In this document: piece by piece, positions 44,687 through 53,253 of the stretch
Position numbering within the stretch: position 1 is the stretch's first letter
Layout: each line of letters begins with the position of its first letter
Assembly: GCF_002250115.1 (NCBI RefSeq)
Contig: NZ_CP019985.1
Span: 1,426,001-1,490,000, forward strand
Origin: Shouchella clausii
GTDB taxonomy: Bacteria > Bacillota > Bacilli > Bacillales > Bacillaceae_D
Reading direction: 5' to 3'
DNA: 64,000 nucleotides
Made by a program: the position numbers and the translations under genes
The notes under the pieces: model-generated
The model's database searches: none
What the model was told of the DNA's origin: nothing
Seen by the model: the letters and a program-made list of their open reading frames with translations, nothing else

Positions 44687-45724
44687 GTGGGTGTTACGAT
44701 CAAAGATGTTGCCAAAAAAGCAAATGTTGCCCCTTCTACCGTGTCACGGGTAATCGCGAACAATCCAAAAATCAGCGCAAAGACAAAAGCGAAAGTCCAG
44801 GCGGTAATGGAAGAGTTAGGCTACTACCCAAATGTAAACGCCAGAAACCTTGTGAACAACCGCACAAATGTTGTCGGCATTATTATGCCAAGTGTTTCTT
44901 ACGCGCCGTTTCAAAATCCGTTTTTCCCGGAAGTGTTAAGAGGCATCACAGCACAAGCGAATGAGAAAAAATACGGGCTGTATTTATCGACTGCGCAAAC
45001 CGATAAAGGCATTTTAGAAGAAGTCATCGAAATGTACTATACACGCCGCGTCGACGGGATGATTTTGCTGTATTCAACCGTCTCTGACCCAATCATTGAG
45101 TTTTTGCTGGAAAAAGCATTTCCTTTTGTCGTTGTGGGCCAACCGCCTGAAACGTTGTCCGGCCAAGTTTCTTATGTAAACAATGACAATGTCAAAGCCG
45201 CGAAAATGGTGACCGAATATTTGCTGCTATTAAAACATGAGCGGATTGCTTTTATTGGTGGTCGTGAAGAAGCGTACGTCACGCTAGACCGCAAGAAAGG
45301 GTATATAGAAGCGTTAGAGGAAGCAGGAATGACGCCAGATGACTCTTACGTCGTCCACCATGATGAGATTTTTGAGGGCGGCGAACAAGCGGTTATTGAA
45401 CTAATGTCACGAAAACATCCTCCTACAGCCATGATCGTAATGGATGACTTAATGGCACTGGGCGTGCTGCGCATGTTATTTAACATGAATATTTCCGTGC
45501 CTAATGAGGTGTCTGTTGTGAGCTTCAACAATGTGCTAATGGCAGAGCTGGCGACACCGCCGCTGACCACGCTCGACATCCATATTCATGAACTAGGCTA
45601 CCGGGCCGCCGAGCTTTTGCAAAAACGGATAGCCGACCCTGAGGCGCCGGCGGAAAAGAGGATCATTAGCCACAAATTGATCCGCCGGGAAACAAGTGCT
45701 GTCTACTCGGGAGAACGGCGGTAG
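44687..45724 (+). CDS. LacI family transcriptional regulator (MalR-like)
   Basis: A 345-aa repressor. N-terminal LacI HTH with hinge (residues 1-60: VTIKDVAKKANVAPSTVSRV, then ISAKTKAKVQAVMEELGY.PN) and a periplasmic-binding-type sugar domain. Start is GTG 44687 with AAAAGGGGGA upstream; the in-frame TTG at 44663 lies in the terminator. Next to the maltodextrin operon and to palindromic operators with LacI-type CG centres, so it most likely represses that operon and the neopullulanase gene, relieved by maltose or maltodextrin. Confidence 0.92.
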   Translation: MGVTIKDVAKKANVAPSTVSRVIANNPKISAKTKAKVQAVMEELGYYPNVNARNLVNNRTNVVGIIMPSVSYAPFQNPFFPEVLRGITAQANEKKYGLYLSTAQTDKGILEEVIEMYYTRRVDGMILLYSTVSDPIIEFLLEKAFPFVVVGQPPETLSGQVSYVNNDNVKAAKMVTEYLLLLKHERIAFIGGREEAYVTLDRKKGYIEALEEAGMTPDDSYVVHHDEIFEGGEQAVIELMSRKHPPTAMIVMDDLMALGVLRMLFNMNISVPNEVSVVSFNNVLMAELATPPLTTLDIHIHELGYRAAELLQKRIADPEAPAEKRIISHKLIRRETSAVYSGERR

Positions 45725-45733
45725 CTCCCGAGT
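45705..45733 (+). terminator. Hairpin over the stop of the lacI-family gene
   Basis: ACTCGGGAG (45705-45713) pairs with CTCCCGAGT (45725-45733). No T run follows, so it may be a weak or stabilising hairpin. Confidence 0.4.
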
Positions 45734-45796
45734 GGCTATAGTTCGGGAAAGAAATTGGGTATTTGTTTAAAACATTGACCATAATTAGACGGAGTA

Positions 45797-45810
45797 TGAT
45801 AACGCTTTCA
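45797..45810 (+). promoter_or_regulatory. cre-like site upstream of the fatty-acid transporter operon
   Basis: TGATAACGCTTTCA matches the CcpA consensus with one mismatch (T for A at position 4). It lies 13 bp upstream of a possible -10 box TATAGT (45823-45828). Confidence 0.5.
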
Positions 45811-45871
45811 ATCAATATATGTTATAGTAAATGCATAGTATCGATCTTTCCGCGAAAGGAGGGCGCTATGC

Positions 45872-47191
45872 TTGTTTGCGGCCGTTACTAGGTGGTTTGA
45901 CCGCATCGTGCAACGCTATTTGCCAGATGCCTTTTTGTTTGCAGTATTGTTAACGATTCTTGTTTTTATATTGGGCGTGTTTGTTACAGATGCTTCGCCT
46001 GTACAAATGGTTGATTATTGGGGCTCTGGCTTTTGGGATTTGCTTTCCTTTACGATGCAAATGGCGCTTATTGTTGTAACCGGTTACATTTTGGCGAATA
46101 CACCGCTGTTTAAACGCCTATTATCAACGTTGGCCGTATTGGCAAAAACGCCAGGCCAGGCAATTGTGCTTGTAACGTTTGTGGCCAGCATTGCTTGTCT
46201 GATCAATTATGGTTTTGGCCTTGTTGTCGGCGCGCTTTTTTCCAGGCACGTTGTTCGCCAAGTACCAAGCGTCGACTATCGTATACTGGTGGCGGCTGCC
46301 TACAGCGGTTTTCTTGTATGGCATGGGGGATTATCGGCTTCTATCCCTCTTACAATTGCAACAGAGGACCACTTTTTGGCAGATGTAATGGGGACGATTC
46401 CAATTGCCGATACATTGCTGTCTCCAGCCAACCTTTTTATTGTATGCGCTTTCTTAATTAGCTTGCCTGTCGTAAATTATTTCCTTCTCAAGACGTCGAC
46501 TTCTTCTTACACAATTGACATGGCTCGATTTGCTGAAGAAAAACGTGAGGAAGCGGCGGCTGTTGCGGAAACGCCAGCGGAAAAGTTGGAGAACAGTCAA
46601 TGGGTGTCACTTGCCATTGCTCTGTTTGGATTAACGTATGTCGTACTGTATTTTATCGAAAACGGCCTTGACTTAAACATTAATATTGTCAATTTTACGT
46701 TTTTGTTTTTAGGCATTTTATGCCATCGTACGCCAAGGCGCTTTTTAACAGCAGTTGGCGAAGGCGTTAAAAACGCCGGAGGCATTATGCTTCAATTTCC
46801 GTTTTATGCCGGGATTATGGGGATGATGGTAGGCTCAGGACTATCTGAACAGCTTTCCCTTTGGTTTGTCTCGATTTCATCAGCAGAGACGTTCCCGCTA
46901 TGGACGTTTCTTAGCGCAGGGTTACTAAACATGTTTATCCCTTCTGGAGGCGGACAATGGGCTGTTCAAGGGCCGATTATGGTGCCGGCAGCATTGGAAC
47001 TTGGTGCGGATATGGCGAAAACAGCTATGGCTGTCGCTTGGGGAGACGCATGGACGAACATGATCCAACCATTTTGGGCGCTGCCATTATTAGCGATCGC
47101 AGGCTTGAAAGTCCGTGACATCATGGGCTTTTGTGTCATATTGCTTTTTTGGGCATTTGTGCCAATTGCCATTGGCCTGATGTTTTTTTAA
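45872..47191 (+). CDS. atoE: Short-chain fatty acid transporter (AtoE family)
   Basis: A 439-aa membrane transporter for short-chain fatty acids or acetoacetate, about 11-12 TM segments. Family marks: FLFAVLLTILVFILGVF near the start, YWGSGFWDLLSFTMQMALI, GLVVGALFSRHV, and FIPSGGGQWAVQGPIM near residue 352. Start is TTG 45872, 8 bases after AGGAGGG; an ATG at 45868 is in another frame and stops after seven codons. It precedes the CoA-transferase genes, forming a fatty-acid/acetoacetate uptake and activation unit. Confidence 0.9.
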   Translation: MFAAVTRWFDRIVQRYLPDAFLFAVLLTILVFILGVFVTDASPVQMVDYWGSGFWDLLSFTMQMALIVVTGYILANTPLFKRLLSTLAVLAKTPGQAIVLVTFVASIACLINYGFGLVVGALFSRHVVRQVPSVDYRILVAAAYSGFLVWHGGLSASIPLTIATEDHFLADVMGTIPIADTLLSPANLFIVCAFLISLPVVNYFLLKTSTSSYTIDMARFAEEKREEAAAVAETPAEKLENSQWVSLAIALFGLTYVVLYFIENGLDLNINIVNFTFLFLGILCHRTPRRFLTAVGEGVKNAGGIMLQFPFYAGIMGMMVGSGLSEQLSLWFVSISSAETFPLWTFLSAGLLNMFIPSGGGQWAVQGPIMVPAALELGADMAKTAMAVAWGDAWTNMIQPFWALPLLAIAGLKVRDIMGFCVILLFWAFVPIAIGLMFF

Positions 47192-47232
47192 ACGTCAAGG
47201 TTGCATAAACATATTGCAGGGGAGGATGAACG

Positions 47233-47946
47233 ATGAATAAAATCATTCCGACGACAGAGGAAGCAATGGCGTTTATCAAAGACGGTTCTACATTAGTAGT
47301 AGGCGGTTTCGGGTTATGCGGCATCCCCGAGCATTTAATCGCTGCCGTGAAAAACAGTGGCGCCTCTAATTTAACAGTTGTTAGCAACAATTGCGGCGTC
47401 GATGATTTTGGCCTCGGGCAGCTGCTTGAAAACAAACAAATTAGCAAAATGGTCGCCTCTTATGTAGGGGAAAACAAACGGTTTGAACAGCAATTTTTAA
47501 ACGGCGAACTAGAAGTTGAACTCGTGCCCCAAGGGACGCTCGCTGAGCGGCTTCGAGCAGGTGGCGCTGGCATTCCCGCCTTTTATACAGCAACCGGCGT
47601 CGATACCCCAGTCGCTGAAGGAAAAGAAGAGAAAACGTTTGACGGCAAGCGATATATTATGGAACGGGGCATTGTTGGCGACGTTGCTTTAGTAAAGGCG
47701 TGGAAAGCAGACCCATTTGGCAATCTCGTTTACCGGAAGACGTCACGCAACTTCAATCCGCTCGTAGCAGCTGCTGGCACAGTAACAATTGTCGAGGTAG
47801 AGGAACTCGTCGAATTGGGCGAACTTGATCCAGACCAGATCCATACCCCAGGCATCTATGTGCAGCATATCTTTGTCGGTGATTCCTTTGAAAAACGGAT
47901 TGAGCGCCGTACTGTGGCGACGGTAGAAGGAGGAAACGGACAATGA
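47233..47946 (+). CDS. scoA: 3-oxoacid CoA-transferase subunit A (ScoA/AtoD)
   Basis: A 237-aa alpha subunit that transfers CoA from succinyl-CoA or acetyl-CoA to acetoacetate or short fatty acids. The oxyanion/CoA site motif [13 protein letters not shown] is at about residues 21-33, followed by [36 protein letters not shown] and [20 protein letters not shown] precedes the ATG. It overlaps the B subunit by 4 bp. Confidence 0.94.
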   Translation: MNKIIPTTEEAMAFIKDGSTLVVGGFGLCGIPEHLIAAVKNSGASNLTVVSNNCGVDDFGLGQLLENKQISKMVASYVGENKRFEQQFLNGELEVELVPQGTLAERLRAGGAGIPAFYTATGVDTPVAEGKEEKTFDGKRYIMERGIVGDVALVKAWKADPFGNLVYRKTSRNFNPLVAAAGTVTIVEVEELVELGELDPDQIHTPGIYVQHIFVGDSFEKRIERRTVATVEGGNGQ

Positions 47947-48584
47947 AGGAAACAAGAAAACGCATTTTGAACAGGGCGGCAAAAGAAGTAAAAGACGGAA
48001 TGTGCGTCAATTTAGGCATCGGCATGCCAACACTTATCGCCAATATCATTCCAGATGACGTCCATGTCATGCTCCAGTCGGAAAATGGCTTGCTAGGCAT
48101 TGGCGCTTATCCGACAGAGGAAGAAGTTGATCCCGACTTAATTAACGCTGGCAAAGAGACGGTGACGGCAAAGGTAGGCGCTTCTTACTTTGACAGTGCC
48201 GAATCGTTTGCGATGATCCGCGGCGGCCATATTGACTTGGCGATACTAGGCGGCATGGAAGTCGCCGAAAATGGCGACTTGGCCAATTGGATGATTCCAG
48301 GGAAAATGGTGAAAGGAATGGGCGGCGCCATGGACTTGGTGCAAGGCGCCAAGAAAACGGTCGTCATTATGGACCACACCAATAAATACGGCGAAACGAA
48401 AGTAAAAAAGGCCTGTACATTGCCTCTAACTGGCAAAGGGGTTGTCGATTTGCTAATTACTGAATTAGCCGTCTTTGAATTTAAGGACGGCACAATGACA
48501 TTGACCGAATTGCAAGAAGGCGTATCGCTCGAAGAAGTCCAAGAAAAAACAGAAGCGTCTTTTCAAGTCGCATTAAAGGTGTAA
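47943..48584 (+). CDS. scoB: 3-oxoacid CoA-transferase subunit B (ScoB/AtoA)
   Basis: A 213-aa beta subunit carrying the catalytic glutamate in [11 protein letters not shown] (about residues 41-51), which forms the glutamyl-CoA thioester. [15 protein letters not shown] lies upstream of it, and [25 protein letters not shown] follows (partial: [14 protein letters not shown]). Start in an ATGA overlap with scoA. With AtoE it converts imported acids to acyl-CoA. Confidence 0.94.
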   Translation: MKETRKRILNRAAKEVKDGMCVNLGIGMPTLIANIIPDDVHVMLQSENGLLGIGAYPTEEEVDPDLINAGKETVTAKVGASYFDSAESFAMIRGGHIDLAILGGMEVAENGDLANWMIPGKMVKGMGGAMDLVQGAKKTVVIMDHTNKYGETKVKKACTLPLTGKGVVDLLITELAVFEFKDGTMTLTELQEGVSLEEVQEKTEASFQVALKV

Positions 48585-48590
48585 TAAGCA

Positions 48591-48618
48591 GGCGAAGCTT
48601 TTGGCTTCGCCATTTTTT
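48591..48618 (+). terminator. Terminator of the atoE-scoAB operon
   Basis: GGCGAAGC (48591-48598) pairs with GCTTCGCC (48604-48611), followed by ATTTTTT. Confidence 0.88.
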
Positions 48619-48721
48619 CGCCTTATTCTCTTAGTTGACCTGTTTGTTCGTTTTGCCCATAATGGCAGTAAGAGACTGAAGAAAGGGAAGAAGCTTACAT
48701 AGGGCTTCAAAGGTGGCGGTT

Positions 48722-50548
48722 ATGTACGAGAACTTAGAAGAATGCATTCTTGATTTGGAAAAACATGGCCACCTGGTCCGCATTCAAGAAGAGGTGGACC
48801 CGTATTTGGAAATGGCAGCGATTCAAAGGCGCCTTTACCGTGAAGGCGGGCCAGCTGTGTTATTTGAACGGGTAAAAGGATCGAAATATCGGGCTGTGGC
48901 CAATTTATTCGGGACAATGGAACGAAGCAAGTTCTTGTTCCGTAAAAATTGGAGCAAAGTCGAGCAAGTTATCGCATTGCGCGATGACCCGATGAAAGCG
49001 GCCAAACGCCCCCTTCAACAGCTTGGCAACGGTTTATCCGCTTTAAAAGCGCTGCCAATGCGGAAACCTGGCCTCAATGGCTCGCAACTTGAAGAGATTT
49101 CACTTTCCGACATCCCTTTTGTCCATTCATGGCCAGACGATGGCGGCGCATTTGTTACACTTCCCCAAGTGTACAGCGAGGACCCAGATAAGCCCGGGTT
49201 GATGAACGCCAATTTAGGAATGTACCGTGTGCAATTAAATGGAAACGACTATGAGCCAAATAAAGAAGTTGGGCTCCATTATCAAATCCAGCGAGGCATT
49301 GGCGTCCATCAAGCGAAGGCGGCAAAGCGGGGCGAACCGCTAAAAGTCAGCATTTTTATTGGCGGTCCACCGGCACACACATTGTCAGCAGTGATGCCAC
49401 TCCCAGAAGGTTTAAGTGAAATGCTGTTTGCTGGATTGTTGGCTGGACGCCGTTTCCGTTACGGCTATGTGGATGGCTATGCCGTTAGCCACGATGCCGA
49501 CTTTGTCATTACAGGAGACATTTATCCAGATGAGACGAAGCCAGAAGGCCCGTTTGGCGACCATTTAGGGTATTATAGTTTGACGCACCCATTTCCAGTA
49601 ATGAAAGTCCATAAAGTCTATGCCCGCAAAAACGCGATCTATCCGTTTACGGTAGTGGGGCGCCCGCCACAGGAAGATACGACATTTGGCGCGTTAATCC
49701 ATGAACTTACAGGAGATGCAGTCACACAGCAATTGCCTGGCGTTAAAGAAGTCCATGCGGTAGATGCTGCAGGTGTCCATCCTCTCTTGTTTGCGATTGG
49801 CAGCGAGCGGTATACCCCGTACCAAAAAGTAAAACAGCCGATGGAATTGTTGACGATTGCCAATGCGATTCTCGGCTTTGGCCAGCTTAGTTTAGCAAAG
49901 TATTTATTTATTACAGCCGAAGAGGAAAAGCCGATTAGCACCCATGACGAAGTCGCTTTTCTCCAATATATTTTGGAACGAATTGATTTACGCCGCGACA
50001 TTCATTTTCAAACAAACACGACAATCGATACGCTTGATTATAGTGGAACAGGGTTAAATAGCGGAAGCAAAGTGGTGCTTGCTGCTTACGGGGAAAAGTT
50101 GCGTGAGCTGTGTACGGCCATCCCTTCGGAACTGAATGAATGTGACAAGATTACGAAAGCGCGCTACGTAATGCCAGGCGTAGTCGCGATTGAAACAACC
50201 GCTTTTTCCGACTATGAGCAAGCTGAACAAGAATTAAACGAGTTGACTGCTGCAATTGCTAAGAAGAGCTCGCTGCCAAGCTGTCCGCTTCTAGTCTTAT
50301 GTGACGACAGTGAGTTTGTGAGCGCATCGCTTGCCAACTTTTTATGGGTGACGTTTACTCGCAGCAACCCTTCTCATGACACGTATGGCATCAATTCGTT
50401 TATCGAGCATAAACATTGGGGCTGCGATGCGTTAATTATTGATGCGAGAATAAAAGGGCACCATGCGCCGCCGTTAGTAGAAGATGAAGCCGTTGAGAAG
50501 CGTGTCGATCGCTTTTTTCAAGCTGGCGGCCCTCTAGCCCATTCATAG
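48722..50548 (+). CDS. UbiD family decarboxylase
   Basis: A 608-aa prenylated-FMN-dependent (de)carboxylase. UbiD marks include the N-terminal VRIQEEVDPYLEMAAIQRR, GGPAVLFERVKG, the cofactor region YRVQLNGNDYEPNKEVGLHYQIQRG (partial: GLHYQIQRG), KPEGPFGDHLGYYS with the catalytic Glu, and a C-terminal domain with WVTFTRSNPSHD. ATG 48722 follows AAAGGTGGCG; GTG 48713 is inside that site. About 100 residues longer than E. coli UbiD. No ubiX (prFMN synthase) is in the window. Substrate could be an aromatic or unsaturated acid; B. species lack ubiquinone, so menaquinone-pathway or phenolic-acid roles are open. Confidence 0.88.
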   Translation: MYENLEECILDLEKHGHLVRIQEEVDPYLEMAAIQRRLYREGGPAVLFERVKGSKYRAVANLFGTMERSKFLFRKNWSKVEQVIALRDDPMKAAKRPLQQLGNGLSALKALPMRKPGLNGSQLEEISLSDIPFVHSWPDDGGAFVTLPQVYSEDPDKPGLMNANLGMYRVQLNGNDYEPNKEVGLHYQIQRGIGVHQAKAAKRGEPLKVSIFIGGPPAHTLSAVMPLPEGLSEMLFAGLLAGRRFRYGYVDGYAVSHDADFVITGDIYPDETKPEGPFGDHLGYYSLTHPFPVMKVHKVYARKNAIYPFTVVGRPPQEDTTFGALIHELTGDAVTQQLPGVKEVHAVDAAGVHPLLFAIGSERYTPYQKVKQPMELLTIANAILGFGQLSLAKYLFITAEEEKPISTHDEVAFLQYILERIDLRRDIHFQTNTTIDTLDYSGTGLNSGSKVVLAAYGEKLRELCTAIPSELNECDKITKARYVMPGVVAIETTAFSDYEQAEQELNELTAAIAKKSSLPSCPLLVLCDDSEFVSASLANFLWVTFTRSNPSHDTYGINSFIEHKHWGCDALIIDARIKGHHAPPLVEDEAVEKRVDRFFQAGGPLAHS

Positions 50549-50584
50549 TCATTAGAAAAGAGGTTGTCGCCAGTCGACAGCCGG

Positions 50585-50616
50585 AGGCCAGTTGAATTTA
50601 CTCAACTGGCCTTTTT
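50585..50616 (+). terminator. Terminator of the ubiD-family gene
   Basis: AGGCCAGTTGA (50585-50595) pairs with TCAACTGGCCT (50602-50612), followed by TTTT. Confidence 0.88.
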
Positions 50617-50645
50617 AATGCATTCATTTGGAGTTGAAAAGGTTG

Positions 50646-50686
50646 TTGACATTTATTTCGAATTTAATATAATTGAATTAGAGATA
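50646..50686 (+). promoter_or_regulatory. Promoter with MhqR-like half-site
   Basis: TTGACA (50646-50651), 16-base spacer, TATAAT (50668-50673). Over the -10 and start region GAATTAGAGATA (50675-50686) matches the right half of the MhqR operator as I recall it (ATCTCGAATTCGAGAT) in all but one base; the left half is degenerate. Confidence 0.5.
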
Positions 50687-50710
50687 ATTAACTGAAAGGG
50701 GCCATGCCCG

Positions 50711-51688
50711 ATGAACAGTTTAAAAGGCATCCATCATGTAACCGCGATTACAAGCAGCGCCGAGAAAATTTATGAATTTTTTACGTATGTGTTAGGGATG
50801 CGCCTTGTTAAGAAGACGGTGAACCAAGACGATATTCAAACATACCATTTGTTTTTTGCAGATGATAAAGGCAGTGCCGGTACAGACATGACTTTTTTTG
50901 ATTTCCCAGGTATTCCGAAAAGCTCGCCTGGAACAGATGAAATTTATCAAACATCGTTCCGCGTCCCAACCGATGAGGCGCTCTCTTATTGGGAAAAACG
51001 ATTTGACCGTTTAGCCGTTAAACATACAGGCATTCAAACGCTTTTTGGCAAAAAGACGCTGGCATTTGTGGATTTCGACGAGCAACAATACCAATTAATT
51101 TCAGATGAAAACAACCAAGGGATCGAATCAGGCACGCCATGGCAAAAAGGACCGGTGCCACTTGAATATGCGATTACTGGCTTAGGGCCTATCTTTATTA
51201 GAGTCGCCAACTTTGATTTCTTTAAACAAGTATTGGAGCAGGCGCTTTTCTTTAAAGAAATTGCTACAGAAGGGTCGCTGCATTTGTTTGAAGTCGGAAC
51301 AGGGGGGAATGGGGCGCAAGTCGTCGTCGAACATAATAACGTTCTTCCCCGGGCCCGCCAAGGCTATGGCGCTGTCCACCACGTCGCTTTTCGCGTCGAA
51401 GACCGAGTTGTGCTCGATCAGTGGACGGAACATATGGAGAAGATGGGCTTCCATACTTCTGGCTATGTAGACCGCCATTTCTTTGAGTCCCTATACGCCC
51501 GTGTCTCCCCACAAATTTTGTTTGAATTTGCAACGGACGGACCTGGTTTTATGGGCGACGAACCGTATGAAACGCTAGGCGAAAAATTATCTTTGCCGCC
51601 ATTTCTAGAAGCGAAGCGTGAGTACATTGAGAGTGTCGTTCGGCCGATTGACACAGTTAGAAGCGATAAAACGTTTAAAAAAGAGTAA
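50711..51688 (+). CDS. mhqO: VOC-family ring-cleaving dioxygenase (MhqO/LinE-like)
   Basis: A 325-aa protein with two glyoxalase/VOC halves. The first metal ligand is in GIHHVTAITSSAEK (about residue 8), the others are expected in the second half: GAVHHVAFRVED (about 218-229) and FFESLYARVSPQILFEFA with the Glu. It opens hydroquinone- or catechol-type rings using Fe(II), as in the B. subtilis quinone detoxification genes mhqA/E/O. Start ATG 50711 behind AAAGGGG. The MhqR-like promoter site supports a role in quinone stress. Symbol is by similarity. Confidence 0.87.
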   Translation: MNSLKGIHHVTAITSSAEKIYEFFTYVLGMRLVKKTVNQDDIQTYHLFFADDKGSAGTDMTFFDFPGIPKSSPGTDEIYQTSFRVPTDEALSYWEKRFDRLAVKHTGIQTLFGKKTLAFVDFDEQQYQLISDENNQGIESGTPWQKGPVPLEYAITGLGPIFIRVANFDFFKQVLEQALFFKEIATEGSLHLFEVGTGGNGAQVVVEHNNVLPRARQGYGAVHHVAFRVEDRVVLDQWTEHMEKMGFHTSGYVDRHFFESLYARVSPQILFEFATDGPGFMGDEPYETLGEKLSLPPFLEAKREYIESVVRPIDTVRSDKTFKKE

Positions 51689-51691
51689 AGC

Positions 51692-51735
51692 AAACAAGGA
51701 ATGGCTCTTCTCTTGAGCCGTTCCTTGTTTTGTTT
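51692..51735 (+). terminator. Terminator of the mhqO-like gene
   Basis: AAACAAGGAATGGCTC (51692-51707) pairs with GAGCCGTTCCTTGTTT (51715-51730) with one mismatch, followed by TGTTTTG. Confidence 0.85.
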
Positions 51736-51738
51736 TGC

Positions 51739-51819
51739 AGTGTTCATTGCGTGAACGATTTGATTTTACTATTATAAAGAAAGAACGGCTGACTATACTG
51801 CTTTTGGAAGAATGTGTTT
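51739..51819 (+). repeat. 81-bp direct repeat, left copy
   Basis: Matches 53147-53227 at 78 of 81 positions (differences: T/C at base 5 and AA/GG at bases 38-39). It begins AGTGTTCATTGCGTGAACGA and ends GGAAGAATGTGTTT. The right copy is the natural upstream region of deoD, so this copy marks the left boundary of an inserted segment of about 1.4 kb. Confidence 0.9.
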
Positions 51820-51944
51820 CCTTAACATATTTCCGAAAGAGGCCTCCCTCTTCAAGCGTGTGAAGGGCGTAGCTGGGAGGTAGGGGGGAGATGAATATCG
51901 GTTGGGCGATAGCCGAAAAGCTTTTCATATGGTATGGCAGGAAT

Positions 51945-52220
51945 TGATATGGCCAAAGCAATGTGGTTCCATAAAAGAAATGCCATTATCAGAACGTACG
52001 TATCAATGTGTTTGTGGACGAAGCCTTGATAGAGATTACAATTCAGCAGTCAATATCAAAACAGAAGGGATTCGCTTATTAGCCACTGCCTCATGAATCG
52101 ATCAACTCTTGGAACAAGAGGGTTCGCTTGGTCCATTTCGCCAGCTACCGAAAGGGGCGATTACCCAAGAAGCCCCCACTTCAAGCGACCTGCAAGGGTG
52201 ATAAGTGGTGGGTAGTTCAC
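51945..52220 (+). mobile_element. IS200/IS605-type remnant: TnpB C-terminal end and right-end hairpin
   Basis: Residues CGSIKEMPLSERTYQCVCGR, then DRDYNSAVNIKTEGIRLL, encoded at about 51962-52075, are the C-terminal zinc-finger and DRD..A.NI block of TnpB/OrfB; the first CxxC pair and everything before it are gone. Downstream, 52104-52220 resembles the element's right end and TnpB guide-RNA scaffold: stacked hairpins (CTCTTGGAACAAGAG; CCCCCACTT pairing with AAGTGGTGGG) ending in GTAGTTCAC. No TnpA is present. The element cannot move or make active TnpB; whether the RNA part is still transcribed is unknown. Confidence 0.8.
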
Positions 52221-52272
52221 TAAACTTAATGTAGCAATACAGAGCCTGATAGAGGAGGGAAAATAAAGGACG

Positions 52273-52875
52273 ATGAATTTTATTGAGGAATACACCGAGA
52301 AGTTATCTAATTATTTATGTGATCTACCTCCCCATGCCCGAAATAATGTGACTAATGAGATAAGACAACATATGCAAGATTTATCATCTGAACTTGAGCA
52401 CTCTGGTTATAGTAAAGGAGAAATTGCGGCTGAATTATCAAATGAATTTCCAACACCTCAAAAATTAGCTGGTAAATACATTGAAGAATATAAAAGTTCG
52501 AATGCTGAACTAACGGAAAAAATGAATGGAACGACTACGTATACCCTAATTTTGTTATTAGGCGGTCTAGTTGCATTCATAGTTCCTATATACCAAAGCA
52601 CTGTCAACTTATTTGCGTTAGTTCCATTTTTAACTTCTTTTGTTTTAGGATTAGTTCTCATAAATAAAAAGAAACATTTTATAGCTAGTAAATCATTTAA
52701 ACAGAGTAGGTTGATGCTGTGTTCAATAGTAGGTCTTGGCTTAGCTGCGTTTGCTCTAGGGCTTGTAATAAATGATAATTTCCGAATCATTTTTTCATTA
52801 TCAGTTTTATTTCTATTTCTCATTAGTAGTTTAGTATCTTTTGTAAATATAAGAATTATTTTGAAGGAGAATTAA
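52273..52875 (+). CDS. HAAS-domain-like four-TM membrane protein, AT-rich
   Basis: A 200-aa predicted membrane protein. The N-terminal 75 residues (FIEEYTEKLSNYLCDLPPHA, EIRQHMQDLSSEL, EIAAELSNEFPTPQKLAGKY) are a HAAS-type helical module usually linked to PadR regulation; four hydrophobic segments lie at about 90-107, 112-128, 147-166 and 169-190. A GAGGAGGGAAA site precedes the ATG. Its base composition is markedly AT-richer than the flanking genes and it sits inside the repeat-bounded island, so it looks acquired. No PadR gene accompanies it here. Function unknown. Confidence 0.75.
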   Translation: MNFIEEYTEKLSNYLCDLPPHARNNVTNEIRQHMQDLSSELEHSGYSKGEIAAELSNEFPTPQKLAGKYIEEYKSSNAELTEKMNGTTTYTLILLLGGLVAFIVPIYQSTVNLFALVPFLTSFVLGLVLINKKKHFIASKSFKQSRLMLCSIVGLGLAAFALGLVINDNFRIIFSLSVLFLFLISSLVSFVNIRIILKEN

Positions 52876-52881
52876 TTACAT

Positions 52882-53148
52882 GCTACTGTAAAGGCTAAGT
52901 CACAAGCTACTTCGCAACCAATTCCAACTGAAGGGCTAACTCAGCGGAAGCGTGGCGGCCAAGGGCATAATGTGTATGTTTTTCAACCAATTGACACACG
53001 GGTTTCAAGAAAATTAACACAACGAGAAAACGAGAAAAACCTTACGTACATAAGTAATTCAACAGGATGTTCGGGAAGCGAAGCTATACGTAAAAGAGGT
53101 CAAGTACTAGATGCAACAATTGCACGCGAATCCTTCCTGTTTCTTTAG
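52882..53148 (+). pseudogene. Startless 88-codon open frame, probable gene fragment
   Basis: An uninterrupted frame reads ATVKAKSQATSQPIPTEGL, then QRKRGGQGHNVYVFQPIDTR and on to ARESFLFL, with no ATG, GTG or TTG in the first 30 codons and no ribosome site; a GTG inside (about 52972) would give 58 residues. Its stop TAG falls exactly on the junction with the right 81-bp repeat, so the frame appears cut at both ends by the rearrangement. I do not recognise a family. Confidence 0.4.
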
Positions 53149-53227
53149 TGCTCATTGCGTGAACGATTTGATTTTACTATTATGGAGAAAGAACGGCTGA
53201 CTATACTGCTTTTGGAAGAATGTGTTT
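53147..53227 (+). repeat. 81-bp direct repeat, right copy (deoD upstream region)
   Basis: Second copy of the repeat at 51739-51819 (78/81 identical). It ends 26 bp before the deoD start and probably includes the deoD promoter (TTGCGT ... TACTAT). Confidence 0.9.
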
Positions 53228-53253
53228 TTATAAAAGCTTAAAGGAGACTGGCA

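Noticed and set aside
51739-53227. Treating the 81-bp repeats as target-site duplications of an insertion sequence
   Set aside because: Far too long for any IS target duplication, and IS200/IS605 elements generate none.
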